Shown here in pieces: positions 37,958-48,329 of a stretch of DNA of 64,000 nt. The DNA lies in assembly GCA_900469615.1 (NCBI GenBank), contig UBYA01000007.1, forward strand, positions 164,416-228,415, given 5' to 3'. The DNA comes from Hyphomicrobiales bacterium (GTDB lineage: Bacteria; Pseudomonadota; Alphaproteobacteria; Rhizobiales; Rhizobiaceae). The translations under genes were made by a program, and so were the position numbers. Every line of letters starts with the position of its first letter. The stretch's first letter is position 1. The notes beneath the pieces were generated by a model. The model saw only the letters and a list, made by a program, of their open reading frames with translations. It did not search any database and had not been told where the DNA came from.

Positions 37958-38611
37958 TCAAAGATAAGAGGCGAGCATAGGCACGATGGGCTGATAAGGA
38001 ACGTCGAACAGTTCCTCGCGTTCGAAACGGCTGCCGGTCTTGGTGAGACGTACGAGGCGGCAGACATCGTCCGATACCATCAGCGGTGCAATCATCGAGC
38101 CGCCCGAGACAAGCTGCTCGGCATAGAAGCGCGGCATGGTCTGAAACGCGGACGTCACAAGAATGCGGTCGAAAGTTCCCTCGCCCGGAAGACCGGCGCT
38201 GCCGTCGGCCTGACGAATGATGACGTTGCGCAACCCGAGCGTATCCACGCGCTGCTGCGCGGCCGTCGTCAGCGTCTTGTAGCGGTCGACGGTGAGCACC
38301 CGCTCGACGATTCGCCCCATGACGGCAGCGGTGAAGCCGCTGCCTGTGCCGATCTCAAGGACACGATGTCCCGGCTTGATCTTCAGGCTGTGAAGAATGC
38401 GCACGACCAGATCGATGCCCTCCATGAAGGAGCCGCAATCGATGGGGATCGTCCGGCTGGAATAGGCATCATCGACAAATTGCGGCGGCACGAAAGGCAG
38501 GCGCGGCGTCTGCTCGACCGCCGTCATCAGATCGATGTCCAATATACCTTCCGCCCGCAGCCGCAGAACCACGGCCGCAAAGCCTTCCTTTTCCACCAAA
38601 CGAGGTGTCAA
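37958..38611 (-). CDS. pcm: Protein-L-isoaspartate O-methyltransferase
   Basis: A SAM-dependent repair enzyme of 217 residues that methylates damaged aspartyl residues. The SAM motif V-L-E-I-G-T-G-S-G-F-T-A lies near residue 85, and R-T-I-P-I and S-F-M-E-G lie before it as in Pcm proteins. The start appears to be a TTG at 38611, two bases after the surE stop with GGAG just upstream. The surE-pcm pairing is conserved from E. coli to rhizobia. Confidence 0.9.
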   Translation of the reverse strand: MTPRLVEKEGFAAVVLRLRAEGILDIDLMTAVEQTPRLPFVPPQFVDDAYSSRTIPIDCGSFMEGIDLVVRILHSLKIKPGHRVLEIGTGSGFTAAVMGRIVERVLTVDRYKTLTTAAQQRVDTLGLRNVIIRQADGSAGLPGEGTFDRILVTSAFQTMPRFYAEQLVSGGSMIAPLMVSDDVCRLVRLTKTGSRFEREELFDVPYQPIVPMLASYL

Positions 38612-38615
38612 TCCG

Positions 38616-39380
38616 CTACTCCATACCGAGCGCCCGCGCCACGCGGTCTTGCGCCGAATAATCCGTTAGATCGAGTTTCAAAGGCGTTACCGAAATACGA
38701 TTTTGTTTCAACGCCTGAATATCGGTTCCTGGACGGAAGATACCGCTTCGCTCGCCAAAGCGAAGCCAATAATAAGGAAAGCCCCGGCCATCCGCCCGCT
38801 CTTCCACCTGCACGTTGAAGGCAAGGTTGCCCTGCGCGGTCACTTCCGCACCGTCCACGTCGTCAGGCCGGCAATTCGGAAAATTCAGATTGAGGAAAGT
38901 TCCGTCGGGAAGCTCGACATTCATGAGCTTGTCGAGCAGCTGAGGGGCATGCGCCTCGGCGACTTCCCACGGCACGACACGCGCACCGTTTTCATAGACG
39001 TAAGCCTGGCTCAGCGCAAAGGAGCGTACGCCCTGCAGCGTACCTTCGATGGCGCCGGCGATGGTTCCGGAATAGGTCACGTCATCGGCGACGTTCGAAC
39101 CGGAATTGACGCCTGACAGCACCAGATCCGGCTTGCCATCCAGAACCTTGCGGATCGCCATGATGACGCAATCGGTCGGCGTTCCCCGCAATGCATAATG
39201 CTTGTCGGAGACCTTTCGCATGCGCAGCGGCTCGGAAAGGCTCAGCGAATGCGCAAGGCCGCTCTGATCCGTCTCGGGCGCCACAACCCAGACATCGTCC
39301 GACAAAGTGCGGGCGATGCGCTCCAATGCGGCCAGCCCTTCGGCATGAATTCCGTCATCATTGGTCAGAAGAATTCGCAT
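38616..39380 (-). CDS. surE: 5'/3'-nucleotidase SurE
   Basis: A metal-dependent phosphatase of 254 residues acting on nucleoside monophosphates. It starts [15 protein letters not shown], where the two Asp bind the metal, and carries [13 protein letters not shown] near residue 90-102. It lies 15 bases after serS and just before pcm, so the three form one operon. Confidence 0.95.
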   Translation of the reverse strand: MRILLTNDDGIHAEGLAALERIARTLSDDVWVVAPETDQSGLAHSLSLSEPLRMRKVSDKHYALRGTPTDCVIMAIRKVLDGKPDLVLSGVNSGSNVADDVTYSGTIAGAIEGTLQGVRSFALSQAYVYENGARVVPWEVAEAHAPQLLDKLMNVELPDGTFLNLNFPNCRPDDVDGAEVTAQGNLAFNVQVEERADGRGFPYYWLRFGERSGIFRPGTDIQALKQNRISVTPLKLDLTDYSAQDRVARALGME

Positions 39381-39395
39381 CGCCCCACCGCTCGA

Positions 39396-40679
39396 TTATG
39401 CTGCTTTTTCGATCCGCTTCAGACCACCCATATATGGCAGGAGTGCGTCTGGCACGGTGACGGAACCGTCGGCATTGAGATAATTCTCCAGAACGGCGAT
39501 CAGGCAGCGGCCGACAGCCGTGCCGGAACCGTTCAACGTATGAACGAACTTGGTGTTCTTGTCGTCCTTGCCGCGATAGCGGGCATTCATGCGCCGGGCC
39601 TGAAAATCGCCGCAGACCGAGCAGGACGAAATTTCGCGATAGGTATCCTGCCCCGGCAGCCAGACTTCGAGGTCGTAGGTCTTGCGGGCGCCGAACCCCA
39701 TGTCGCCGGTCGATAGCGTCATAACGCGATAATGCAGCCCGAGACGCTTCAAAACCTCTTCGGCGCAGGCCGTCATCCGTTCATGCTCGCCAATGGAGCT
39801 TTCGGCATCCGTGATCGACACCAGCTCGCACTTCCAGAACTGGTGCTGTCGCAACATGCCGCGCGTGTCGCGGCCTGCGGAGCCGGCCTCCGAGCGGAAA
39901 GACGGCGTCAGCGCCGTGAAGCGCAGCGGCAGTTTCTCCTGATCGAGGATTTCGCCGGCGACGAGGTTGGTCAGCGTCACCTCCGCCGTCGGGATCAGCC
40001 AGCGGCCATCCGTGGTCCGGAACAGGTCCTCGGCGAATTTCGGCAGTTGGCCGGTGCCGAACATCGCTTCGTCACGCACCATCAGCGGCGAACTGACTTC
40101 GGTATAGCCGTGTTCGCTGGTGTGCAGGTCGAGCATGAACTGGCCGAGCGCCCGCTCCAGGCGGGCCAGTTGCGACGTCAATACCGTAAAGCGCGAACCG
40201 GAAAGCTTGGCTGCACGCTCGAAATCCATGTAGCCGAGCGCCTCGCCGATCTCGAAGTGCTCCTTCGGCTCATGGTTCCATGTCGGCTTTGCGCCCCAGA
40301 CATGCTTGACGACATTATCGTGCTCGTCCTTGCCGACGGGAACATCCTCGAGCGGAATGTTGGGGATGCGCGACAGCGCGTCGTTGAGCTCGGTCGTCAG
40401 CGTGCGCTCTTCCTCTTCCGCGGCCGGAAGCGAGGTCTTGATGTCGGCGACCTCGGCCTTCAGCTTTTCGGCCAGCGCGGTATTCTTCTGCGCCATCGCC
40501 GCGCCGATTTCCTTCGAGGCGGCGTTGCGGCGGGACTGCATATCCTGGACGGACTGAACGACGGAGCGGCGCTTCTCGTCGAGCGCAATGAGGCTTTGCG
40601 ACAGGGGCTCCGCGCCGCGCTTGGCAAGCGCGGCATCGAAAGCCTCGGCATTCTCACGAATCCATCTGATATCAAGCAT
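39396..40679 (-). CDS. serS: Seryl-tRNA synthetase
   Basis: A class II aminoacyl-tRNA synthetase of 427 residues. The N-terminal coiled-coil arm that grips the tRNA spans about residues 25-105. Motif 2 is [14 protein letters not shown] and motif 3 is [10 protein letters not shown]. The ATG at 40679 gives the standard [10 protein letters not shown] start; the frame runs on upstream without similarity. A terminator separates it from tatC. Confidence 0.95.
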   Translation of the reverse strand: MLDIRWIRENAEAFDAALAKRGAEPLSQSLIALDEKRRSVVQSVQDMQSRRNAASKEIGAAMAQKNTALAEKLKAEVADIKTSLPAAEEEERTLTTELNDALSRIPNIPLEDVPVGKDEHDNVVKHVWGAKPTWNHEPKEHFEIGEALGYMDFERAAKLSGSRFTVLTSQLARLERALGQFMLDLHTSEHGYTEVSSPLMVRDEAMFGTGQLPKFAEDLFRTTDGRWLIPTAEVTLTNLVAGEILDQEKLPLRFTALTPSFRSEAGSAGRDTRGMLRQHQFWKCELVSITDAESSIGEHERMTACAEEVLKRLGLHYRVMTLSTGDMGFGARKTYDLEVWLPGQDTYREISSCSVCGDFQARRMNARYRGKDDKNTKFVHTLNGSGTAVGRCLIAVLENYLNADGSVTVPDALLPYMGGLKRIEKAA

Positions 40680-40706
40680 CTTCGTTCCAGGTCGTTTGGC
40701 ATGAGC

Positions 40707-40734
40707 AAAACTCCGACCGAGATTTCGGTCGGAG
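40707..40734 (-). terminator. Terminator after tatC
   Basis: CTCCGACCGA pairs with TCGGTCGGAG (40711-40734); on the minus strand the stem is followed by TTTT. It ends the nagZ-scp-tat transcript ahead of serS. Confidence 0.75.
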
Positions 40735-40779
40735 GTCGAACCGGCAAATAGCTGGGAAAAGACGGCGGTTTTTCCTCGT

Positions 40780-41607
40780 CTAGACGCTATCCGTCTTGGC
40801 GACGTCGGATGTACTGCCACTCTCCTCGAGCGCTTGCCGGGTACGCTGGCGTTCCACGAGTCGCGCCGCGTAGATGGAAATCTCGTAGAGAAGGATTGTC
40901 GGCAGTGCAAGGCCGATCTGGGACATCGGATCCGGCGGCGTCAGCACGGCGGCGACGATGAAGGCGAAAACGATCGCGAACTTGCGCTTCTGCGCAAGCC
41001 AGGCCGAAGTCAGCAGGCCGACACGGGCCAGCAGCGTGGTGATAACCGGCAGCTGGAAGACGAGGCCGAAGGAGAAGACCAGCGTCATGATGAGGCTCAG
41101 ATATTCCGAGACCTTCGGCATCAAAGCGATACCCACCTGACCGTCACCACCCGTCTGCTGCATCTTCAGGAAGAACCACATCACCATGGGCGTGAAGAAG
41201 AAGTAGACGAGTGCGGCACCCATCAGGAACAGGATGGGAGACGCGATCAGGAACGGAAGGAAGGCATTGCGCTCGTTCCTATAGAGGCCCGGCGCTACGA
41301 ACTTGTAGATCTGGGACGCGATGATCGGGAAGGAAATCACGAGGGCGCCGAACATGGCGACTTTCACCTGCGTGAAAAAGAATTCCTGCGGCGCCGTATA
41401 GATCAGTTCGGACTTGGCAAGGTCGAGATGTGCCCATTCGACCGCCCATTTATAGGGATAAACCAGATAGTTGAAGAGGTGCTTCGCCACAGCGAAACAT
41501 CCGATGAAGGCAATGAAGAACGCCACGAGCGACCAGATTAATCGCGTGCGTAATTCCATAAGGTGTTCGATAAGCGGCTGCGGCTTATCGTCGATATCAC
41601 CCGTCAT
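40780..41607 (-). CDS. tatC: Twin-arginine translocase subunit TatC
   Basis: The signal-recognising core of the Tat pathway, 275 residues, six membrane helices. It starts with [13 protein letters not shown], the family signature, and has F-F-T-Q-V-K-V-A and F-G-L-V-F-Q-L-P. The ATG overlaps the tatB stop (ATGA). Confidence 0.95.
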   Translation of the reverse strand: MTGDIDDKPQPLIEHLMELRTRLIWSLVAFFIAFIGCFAVAKHLFNYLVYPYKWAVEWAHLDLAKSELIYTAPQEFFFTQVKVAMFGALVISFPIIASQIYKFVAPGLYRNERNAFLPFLIASPILFLMGAALVYFFFTPMVMWFFLKMQQTGGDGQVGIALMPKVSEYLSLIMTLVFSFGLVFQLPVITTLLARVGLLTSAWLAQKRKFAIVFAFIVAAVLTPPDPMSQIGLALPTILLYEISIYAARLVERQRTRQALEESGSTSDVAKTDSV

Positions 41608-42293
41608 GCCTGGTCCTTCTTCTTGGGCGTCTTAGGCGCCGCCTTGCCGGCTGTGGAACGCGTCCGGGGAGCTGCGGACGTCTTTTCTACAGCAGCGGCT
41701 GCGACCTTGCGCGGGGCACGCTTTGGTTTCTCGGTAACGACAGGCGTCCGCACGACCGCGGCCGCAGCGACATCGTCGCTCTTGGCCGGCGGTTTCGGAC
41801 GAGGCTTGCGCACGGCCTTCGGCTTCTCTGCGACTTCACTCACAGCGGCAACCGGCTGCGGAGCGGGAGCCGCTGCCGGCGACGGATCGGCCGACGCAGA
41901 CGTGGCCGCAAGCGCTTCCGGCAGACCAGCCGAAACGCCCGGCACCGGTTCCGACGGCAACGGCGTCGCGGCAGGAGCCGCTTTTTCCGGTGTTGCCGCA
42001 CGTTGCAGATCGGCCTTTATCTCATTGCCCATTTCCCGCAGCGGGTTCATGGCTTCCCGCAACGAGTGGACGGGATTGAGCTTCTGGGCATCGGCAATCG
42101 TCTGGCGCACGTCGTCCAGCTCGGCTTCGCGCAAGGCTTCGTCGAACTGGGCACGGAATTCGCCAGCCACCTTCCTGGCTCTGGCCGTCATCTTGCCGAT
42201 TGTCCGCAAGGTCGTCGGCAATTCCTTGGGGCCGATCACCACCAAGGCCACGACGGCAATAATCACGAGCTCGGACCAGCCAATATCGAACAT
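41604..42293 (-). CDS. tatB: Sec-independent translocase subunit TatB
   Basis: A 229-residue protein with one N-terminal helix (M-F-D-I-G-W-S-E-L-V-I-I-A-V-V-A) followed by the G-P-K-E-L-P hinge and an amphipathic helix. The C-terminal half is a long, low-complexity stretch of Ala, Pro, Lys, Val, longer than the E. coli tail and typical of rhizobia. It overlaps tatC. Confidence 0.93.
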   Translation of the reverse strand: MFDIGWSELVIIAVVALVVIGPKELPTTLRTIGKMTARARKVAGEFRAQFDEALREAELDDVRQTIADAQKLNPVHSLREAMNPLREMGNEIKADLQRAATPEKAAPAATPLPSEPVPGVSAGLPEALAATSASADPSPAAAPAPQPVAAVSEVAEKPKAVRKPRPKPPAKSDDVAAAAVVRTPVVTEKPKRAPRKVAAAAVEKTSAAPRTRSTAGKAAPKTPKKKDQA

Positions 42294-42348
42294 GCAAAGG
42301 CTCCTGGGCCAACGGCAAGCCTCTCAGCTTGACGCCTGCCCGACATGA

Positions 42349-42555
42349 TTACTTCGTTTCGTCAGCCTTGTGCTCGACGGTACGGGACGCCGTCTGCGTT
42401 TGCGTCGACGTATCGTCGTCGTCGCTCATGCCCTTCTTGAAGCTCTTGATGCCCTTGGCGACATCACCCATCAGCTCCGGGATCTTTCCACGGCCGAACA
42501 ACAACAGCGCGATGGCCAGGACGATGAGCCAGTGCCATATGCTTAGAGAACCCAT
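42349..42555 (-). CDS. tatA: Twin-arginine translocase subunit TatA
   Basis: The pore-forming Tat subunit, 68 residues. One membrane helix ([14 protein letters not shown]) is followed by [12 protein letters not shown] and an amphipathic helix, then an acidic tail. The ATG at 42555 gives M-G-S-L-S-I as in homologues; an earlier start at 42570 is less likely. 55 bases separate it from tatB. Confidence 0.95.
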   Translation of the reverse strand: MGSLSIWHWLIVLAIALLLFGRGKIPELMGDVAKGIKSFKKGMSDDDDTSTQTQTASRTVEHKADETK

Positions 42556-42812
42556 TGCTATAACTCCCAATTACAGTGTCTTCCCGATGTAAGACGTTTG
42601 CGGATGTTTTTCAAACAACAAAATGCAGCGCATCCACGCATATCAGGATGCGAAGCGCCCATGCGGGCGGCCGGACGTCTCCACGTCGGGAGGATGTTTT
42701 TATATTCGCACATGCTGATGGCAAAAGAGAGACTTGCCGGGCGACTTCGCGAAAATCCGCCGACGCGGTTGCGGCCGCCCCCGGCAGGCAGGCCAGCGGG
42801 TCAATCAGCGGG

Positions 42813-43535
42813 TCAATCGCCCGTGCTTGCACCGCTGGGCGGCAAGAGCCCCAGCTCTTCGAGATCCATCTGCGTGATCGGATCCTCATCTTCGGTAAGC
42901 TCGTCGCTCATCAGCGGCGATGGAATGTTGAAATTGGCCGGAATTCGGCCGGAGAGCAGCCCCGCCCCCTTCAACTCTTCGAGACCGGGGAGATCGCGCA
43001 GCTCTTCCAGGCCGAAATGATCGAGGAAATCGCGCGTCGTGCCGAGCGTGACCGGACGGCCAGGCGTGCGGCGACGGCCCCGGAACCGCACCCATCCGGA
43101 TTCCATCAGCACATCGAGCGTGCCCTTGGATGTCTGCACACCCCTGATGTCCTCGATTTCGGCGCGCGTCACCGGCTGGTGATAGGCGATAATGGCCAGG
43201 ACCTCCAGCGCGGCGCGGGACAGCTTGCGCACTTCGTTCTCGTCGCGCCGAATCACAAAGGAAAGATCCGCTGCCGTGCGGAAGGCCCAGGCGCCATCGA
43301 CCTGAACGAGATTCACGCCGCGCATGGCGTAATCGGCTTTGAGCTTCTGCATAACAGCGCGGATATCGATGCCACGCGCCACGCGCTCGGCAATGAATGC
43401 CTCAGAAACGGGTTGGGCCGAAGCAAAAACCAGCGCTTCGGCGATCCGCTCGGCCTCACTCGCCCGGCGCTCGTCGAGATCGGGCGTTTCCGCCTCATGT
43501 CCGAAATGCTGCTGCTCGTCGTCCGGCTCGCTCAC
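42813..43535 (-). CDS. scpB: Segregation and condensation protein B
   Basis: A 240-residue partner of SMC and ScpA in chromosome organisation. Two winged-helix domains; seen: A-E-A-L-V-F-A-S-A-Q-P-V, then L-S-R-A-A-L-E-V-L-A-I-I-A-Y-H-Q-P-V-T, the ScpB signature, and G-R-P-V-T-L-G-T-T. The start is a GTG at 43535 with GGGAG upstream, 13 bases after the scpA stop; the frame extends into scpA but without similarity. Confidence 0.92.
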   Translation of the reverse strand: MSEPDDEQQHFGHEAETPDLDERRASEAERIAEALVFASAQPVSEAFIAERVARGIDIRAVMQKLKADYAMRGVNLVQVDGAWAFRTAADLSFVIRRDENEVRKLSRAALEVLAIIAYHQPVTRAEIEDIRGVQTSKGTLDVLMESGWVRFRGRRRTPGRPVTLGTTRDFLDHFGLEELRDLPGLEELKGAGLLSGRIPANFNIPSPLMSDELTEDEDPITQMDLEELGLLPPSGASTGD

Positions 43536-43548
43536 GCTGCTCCCTGCC

Positions 43549-44385
43549 CTATTCCGCCGCTTCCAGCGGCGCATGCTTCGGACCGCGCCGCATATAGAGC
43601 GGTTGAAACGCACCTTCCTGGCGGATTTCCAATTGTCCTTCGCGCACCAACTCGAGCGAAGCAGCAAAGGCGCTGGCGATGGCCGTAACCCGCTCGCTGG
43701 AACTGGTCATATAGTTCAGCAGGTAATGTTCCAAGGCCGTCCAATCGGTAATCTCGCCGATCATTCGATCGAGGATCGTGCGGGCATCGGCCAGCGACCA
43801 GACCCGGCGCTTCTCGATCGTTACCTGGGTCACGGCCTGACGTTGGCGCAGGCTGGCATAGGCGGTCAGAAGATCGTAGAGGCTGGCGTCATAGGCGGAT
43901 TGACGCCGATCCGGAATATGTTCCGGCGCCCCGCGAGCGAAGATATCGCGGCCGAGACGGTTGCGATTGACGAGATCCGTCGCCGCGTCGCGCATGGCTT
44001 CGAGGCGCTTCAGCCGGAAAGCGAGCGTTGCCGCCATCTCCTCGCCGGTCGGCCCGTCTTCCTTGCTCTGCTGCGGGATCAGCAGCTTGGATTTCAGATA
44101 GGCAAGCCATGCGGCCATGACGAGATAGTCTGCCGCAAGCTCGATGCGTATGCGCCGGGCGCTCTCGATGAACTGAAGATATTGCTCGGCAAGCGCCAGA
44201 ACGGAAAGGCGGGACAGATCGACCTTCTGGGTGCGCGCAAGATGAAGCAAAAGGTCCAGCGGCCCTTCGAAGCCGGCAAGGTCGACGACAAGCGCCGGCT
44301 CATGCGAGCCGCGCTGCGTCTCGCCTTCCTGCCAGAGCTTATCCATCGGCGTTCCCGCCTTCTGAAGCTTTTCCGTGCCGCTCAC
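43549..44385 (-). CDS. scpA: Segregation and condensation protein A
   Basis: The kleisin-type subunit of the SMC-ScpAB complex, 278 residues. It has the family signature F-E-G-P-L-D-L-L-L-H-L near residue 39 and A-A-W-L-A-Y-L-K-S-K-L-L-I-P near 90. The start is a GTG at 44385. It lies between nagZ (32 bases) and scpB (13 bases). Confidence 0.93.
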   Translation of the reverse strand: MSGTEKLQKAGTPMDKLWQEGETQRGSHEPALVVDLAGFEGPLDLLLHLARTQKVDLSRLSVLALAEQYLQFIESARRIRIELAADYLVMAAWLAYLKSKLLIPQQSKEDGPTGEEMAATLAFRLKRLEAMRDAATDLVNRNRLGRDIFARGAPEHIPDRRQSAYDASLYDLLTAYASLRQRQAVTQVTIEKRRVWSLADARTILDRMIGEITDWTALEHYLLNYMTSSSERVTAIASAFAASLELVREGQLEIRQEGAFQPLYMRRGPKHAPLEAAE

Positions 44386-44417
44386 CTTGTCACCCGTCCG
44401 TCCTTCGATGCTCCGTT

Positions 44418-45431
44418 TTACGCCACTGCGAACATCGCGTCGAATTCGGCGCGAATCGACGCTTCGTCTGCGCCGTCATCGTTGCCGAATGCCGCTTCGA
44501 CGGCCCTGGCCCTTGCCAGCGACGCACCCGCAAGGGCTGGAACGTTGCGAACCACCTGCCGCATCTCGTCCATGACGCCATTGCAATGCAGCACGATATC
44601 GCAACCGCCCGCAATAATATTTGCCGCCCGCTCGCCGATCGTGCCCTTCAGGGCGTTCATCGAGGTATCGTCCGACAGGAGCAGCCCCTCAAAGCCGATG
44701 TAACCGCGGATGATCTCCTCGACCACCTTGCGCGACGTCGTAGCCGGGTTGGCCGGATCGATATCGGTGAAGACGACATGGCAGGTCATCGCCATCAGCT
44801 CGTCCTTGAGAGCCACGAAAGGCGAAAAATCATGTGCCTCGAGTTCTGCTCGCGGCACCGACACGACTGGCAGCTCGTGATGCGAATCCGCGAAGCCGCG
44901 CCCATGGCCGGGCATGTGCTTCATGACGGGCAGCACGCCGCCGGCCTTGAGGCCGTCGGCCGCCGCACGCCCCATCTCCGTCACCGTCACCGGATCGTTG
45001 CCATAGGCGCGATTGCCGATGACGTTGCTCGCCCCCTCGACCGGCACGTCGAGCACGGGCAGGCAATCGACATTGATGCCGAACTTCAGCAAATCGAAGG
45101 CATGGAGCCGTGACATCAGCCAGGCGGCACGCATGCCGCGCTCGCGATCCTGGCGATAGATATCGCCGAGCGCCTGTCCCGAAGGGTAATGCGGCAGGAT
45201 CGGCGGGCGGATACGCTGCACCCTGCCGCCTTCCTGATCGATGAACACCGGGGCCTCGCGGCCGGCGCTGTCGCGCAGGGACGCAACCAGATCGGCGATC
45301 TGCGCCGGCTCGGAGATGTTGCGTCCAAACAGGATAAAGCCCCAGGGCTGCTCGCCTTGATAGAAGGATCGCTCTTCGGGCGTGATGGTATGGCCGCTGC
45401 AGCCAAGGATCATGGATTTCGATTCGGTCAT
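44418..45431 (-). CDS. nagZ: Beta-N-acetylhexosaminidase NagZ
   Basis: A glycoside hydrolase family 3 enzyme of 337 residues that removes N-acetylglucosamine from muropeptides during cell-wall recycling. Seen: I-D-Q-E-G-G-R-V-Q-R near residue 62, and K-H-M-P-G-H-G-R-G near 160, the loop with the catalytic Asp/His. The ATG at 45431 is chosen over one at 45479 since it gives the family start. A terminator upstream separates it from the SPOR gene. Confidence 0.93.
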   Translation of the reverse strand: MTESKSMILGCSGHTITPEERSFYQGEQPWGFILFGRNISEPAQIADLVASLRDSAGREAPVFIDQEGGRVQRIRPPILPHYPSGQALGDIYRQDRERGMRAAWLMSRLHAFDLLKFGINVDCLPVLDVPVEGASNVIGNRAYGNDPVTVTEMGRAAADGLKAGGVLPVMKHMPGHGRGFADSHHELPVVSVPRAELEAHDFSPFVALKDELMAMTCHVVFTDIDPANPATTSRKVVEEIIRGYIGFEGLLLSDDTSMNALKGTIGERAANIIAGGCDIVLHCNGVMDEMRQVVRNVPALAGASLARARAVEAAFGNDDGADEASIRAEFDAMFAVA

Positions 45432-45506
45432 ATCCGAATCATAAGGCTTGCGCTGCGAAATGCGAGTGACGTCAAGCACGATACACAGGAACAGTGCGCC
45501 TCAAAG

Positions 45507-45532
45507 AAAAACGGCGAGCCAATGCCCGCCGT
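45507..45532 (-). terminator. Terminator after the SPOR gene
   Basis: On the minus strand ACGGCG and CGCCGT (45511-45532) enclose a ten-base loop, followed by a T run. It ends the argS-SPOR transcript before nagZ. Confidence 0.65.
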
Positions 45533-45556
45533 TTTCTGAACTTTCATAGCCGATTC

Positions 45557-48268
45557 TTATTTCGAGATCAGGCAAGTTCCGCCGGCGGAGCGATAGCGCT
45601 GGCATATGGCTGCGGCCTCGTCCTTGGAGCCGGCAACGACGCGGACGCGATAGTAGGTGCCCTTGCCGGCAATATCGGCCTTGCGGATCTCAAGCGGATG
45701 ATTGCCGATGACGCTGGCGAACTTGGCTTTGAGGTTCGCCTGCGACTTCTGCGCGTCGGCTTCGGTCGGCAGCGATGCGATCTGCACGCCATAGGCGCCG
45801 CTGCTTGCCGCAGAGGTCGCTGCCGGGGCAACCGCCGGGCTTGCAGAGGCAACCTGCTTCGGCTGAACCTTGGGCTGCACAGGAGCTGCGGCGTTTGCCT
45901 TGGCAGGCTCCGGGCGGGCCGTCGGAACCGGGTTTGTCTTGACGACGCGGATCGGCGTGCTTTCGGCGCTGGCGGCATCGTTATCGTCGGGCTGGGCTGC
46001 GGCCTGAGCGTTCGTTGCCGACGGACGCGGGTTGGCGGATGCAACCTGGTTGTTTGCCGGCTTTGCCGCGGCGGTCGTCGCCGGAGCAAGAGCGGGCTCG
46101 TCACGCGGCACCAGCGAACCATCCGGCTTGACGATCATCGTGCGGACCTTGCGCGGCGATACGGCCGGCACCTGATCGTCGCCATTGGACGCAACGTCGG
46201 CGTTTCCGCCATTCTGATTCGGCAGCAGGCGCGGATCCTCGGTTTCACCGACCGGCGTCGCCGTGACCTGATCGGCGCTGCCGTCATCCGGAGAGACCGA
46301 TTCGGGAATGAGCGTCTTCTGCACGACATCGACCGGCTGCTCGTTGGAGGACACGAGCTCCTTCTGCTTCGGCGCTGCGGTGCTATCGCCGGCAACGCGG
46401 TCATAGACGGCCTTGTCCTGATTCGGGACGACTGTGCCGCCCGGATTTTCCGGAGCGACCTTCACCGGATCGCTGTCGGCCGCGATGACGCGCGGCTCGC
46501 CGGAGAAGCTGGAGATCGGCGCACCGTGGCGGACCCAGCTGTAAGCGCCATAAGCGCCCACACCCAGAACCACGATCACGGCAGCGGTCGTCACCATGCC
46601 ACGCACCGAGCGAACCGGCCGACGGCTGGCCGCAGCCGGGTTCAGTGTCATCCTGGCCACATTCTCGACCGGGTTGGACGCCTCGCGGTAGCTGCGGCGG
46701 AAGTCCTCTTCCAGCGCACGCTCGAATTCGTCGAATTCCTCCATCGGCTGCTTCGCGACCGGTGCGGCGGACTGAGCGGCTGCGTTCTTCGACCAGGAGG
46801 CGGCAGCTGCGGCACCGCCGAGCACCGCGGCAGCGGCCGGCTTGATCGGCTCCGGCGCAGCTTCCTTGGCAGGCGTACCCAGCAGGCTCGCCATTTCGGA
46901 ATCGAGATCGAAATCATATTCCGGCGGAACGGCAATCGGCTCTTCCGGCTCGATCGTCGGCAGGTGCGGAACGTGCGCAGCCTCGAAGGTTTCGACACGA
47001 TCTTCCGTCTCGGAGATTTCCGTCGGATCGAAGGGGAGCGCCTGCTCCACCTCGAAGGCCGGCGCCGGTGCGGTCGCGATCGGGGCAACAGGTGCCGGTG
47101 CGGCCTGCACCGGCTTGGGCGCCACGGCGGCGGGGACAGACGCCGCAGGTGCTGGCGCTACCGGAGTCGCGCGGGAAACGATCGGCTCGGCAACCGGAGC
47201 AGCCGGAACCGGCTGCTGGGCGGCAGGAAGCTTCTCGCCTTCAGCGAAATCGAGACCGGCAAGTTCCATCTCGATATCGGCCAGATCGAATTCAAAATCC
47301 TGGCCCGCAAACGGGTCTTCCGTATCGAGCGCAATCGGCTTCGGCTCTTCACGCTTCGGCGCAACCGCCGGAGAGACCGGCAACTGTGCGGCCTCAGGGA
47401 GCGAAACGTCGAAACTTCCGAAATCCGGTTCTACCTTTGCCTCGGGCACATTGGCTCTGGATGGAACCGGATAGCGATCCACATCGGCCAGCAGGGCGTC
47501 GATCTCGGCGGAAAGCGCAGCTGGATCGGCTTTGGCAACCGTCGGCGATTCGGGCGCCTTGAAGACGGCCGGGGCCGGCTGCGGCGCGACAGGCTGAGGT
47601 GCGGACGCCTGAACCTGCAAAGGCTCGGCAAGGTCGATCGCCTCGAAATCGAGTGCCTCATCGAACATCGCTTCCGGCGAAGCCGCCTTCGGTGCCGGCG
47701 GAGTAACGGCAGGCGACGCAGCCTGCTCCATCTGCCCGGCGGGGGTTGCGAGCGTGAAATTGGCAAGCGGCAGCCGGATCGTGGCGGCCGCCGATTGCGG
47801 CGTCTTGGCAACGGGCGCTGCCGGCGGCGCGACCGGGGCGGGCTGCAGAACCGGCGCAATCGACATTTCCAGCTCGTCGATCAGATCGCGAGCGCCGATC
47901 GTCGGCTTTATCGGAGCAGCCACCTGGGGAGCAGGCGCCTCGAATTTAGGCTCGTCAAAGGTGGGTTCGGCCCGCACCGGTTCGACGGGGTGCGAAACCT
48001 GCTCCTGGCTCGGCGGAGACACCGGCTGCTCCACCGGAGCGGCAATGTCATTTGCCGGACTCATTCGCGGCGTATCGTAACGCTCGAATTCGCGAAGAAG
48101 CTCGTCCTCGAGATTGAAGGCCGGCTCCTGCCGCTGAGCCGCAGGAGTTTCCTGAGCAGCGGGGCGCGGCTCGAAACCTACGATACGAGCGAGTTCCGCA
48201 AGCGGATCATCATCCGCAAAGAACCCGTCGTTTCCGCTTGCGCGATACGCCAACTGTTTTTCTGCCAT
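45557..48268 (-). CDS. SPOR-domain cell-envelope protein
   Basis: A protein of 903 residues. A long N-terminal cytoplasmic part is rich in Pro, Ala, Val and Glu and low in complexity (about residues 35-540). One membrane helix follows (T-T-A-A-V-I-V-V-L-G-V-G-A-Y-G near residue 565), then a periplasmic linker, and a C-terminal SPOR domain (Y-G-V-Q-I-A-S-L-P, Y-Y-R-V-R-V-V-A-G) that binds denuded glycan at the division site. It lies between argS and nagZ in the conserved order. The cytoplasmic part has no recognised domain and differs in length among relatives. Confidence 0.88.
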   Translation of the reverse strand: MAEKQLAYRASGNDGFFADDDPLAELARIVGFEPRPAAQETPAAQRQEPAFNLEDELLREFERYDTPRMSPANDIAAPVEQPVSPPSQEQVSHPVEPVRAEPTFDEPKFEAPAPQVAAPIKPTIGARDLIDELEMSIAPVLQPAPVAPPAAPVAKTPQSAAATIRLPLANFTLATPAGQMEQAASPAVTPPAPKAASPEAMFDEALDFEAIDLAEPLQVQASAPQPVAPQPAPAVFKAPESPTVAKADPAALSAEIDALLADVDRYPVPSRANVPEAKVEPDFGSFDVSLPEAAQLPVSPAVAPKREEPKPIALDTEDPFAGQDFEFDLADIEMELAGLDFAEGEKLPAAQQPVPAAPVAEPIVSRATPVAPAPAASVPAAVAPKPVQAAPAPVAPIATAPAPAFEVEQALPFDPTEISETEDRVETFEAAHVPHLPTIEPEEPIAVPPEYDFDLDSEMASLLGTPAKEAAPEPIKPAAAAVLGGAAAAASWSKNAAAQSAAPVAKQPMEEFDEFERALEEDFRRSYREASNPVENVARMTLNPAAASRRPVRSVRGMVTTAAVIVVLGVGAYGAYSWVRHGAPISSFSGEPRVIAADSDPVKVAPENPGGTVVPNQDKAVYDRVAGDSTAAPKQKELVSSNEQPVDVVQKTLIPESVSPDDGSADQVTATPVGETEDPRLLPNQNGGNADVASNGDDQVPAVSPRKVRTMIVKPDGSLVPRDEPALAPATTAAAKPANNQVASANPRPSATNAQAAAQPDDNDAASAESTPIRVVKTNPVPTARPEPAKANAAAPVQPKVQPKQVASASPAVAPAATSAASSGAYGVQIASLPTEADAQKSQANLKAKFASVIGNHPLEIRKADIAGKGTYYRVRVVAGSKDEAAAICQRYRSAGGTCLISK

Positions 48269-48329
48269 CACCCGTTCCACTCGAAAACGCTACAATTGAT
48301 GCCAGCGCAATGTGGGTAAATGGTGACGT

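Noticed and set aside
45494..48319. Very long plus-strand open frame (941 codons) opposite the SPOR gene
   Set aside because: Arg/Gly-rich translation without any domain; it mirrors the low-complexity, G+C-rich SPOR gene and is a reading-frame shadow.
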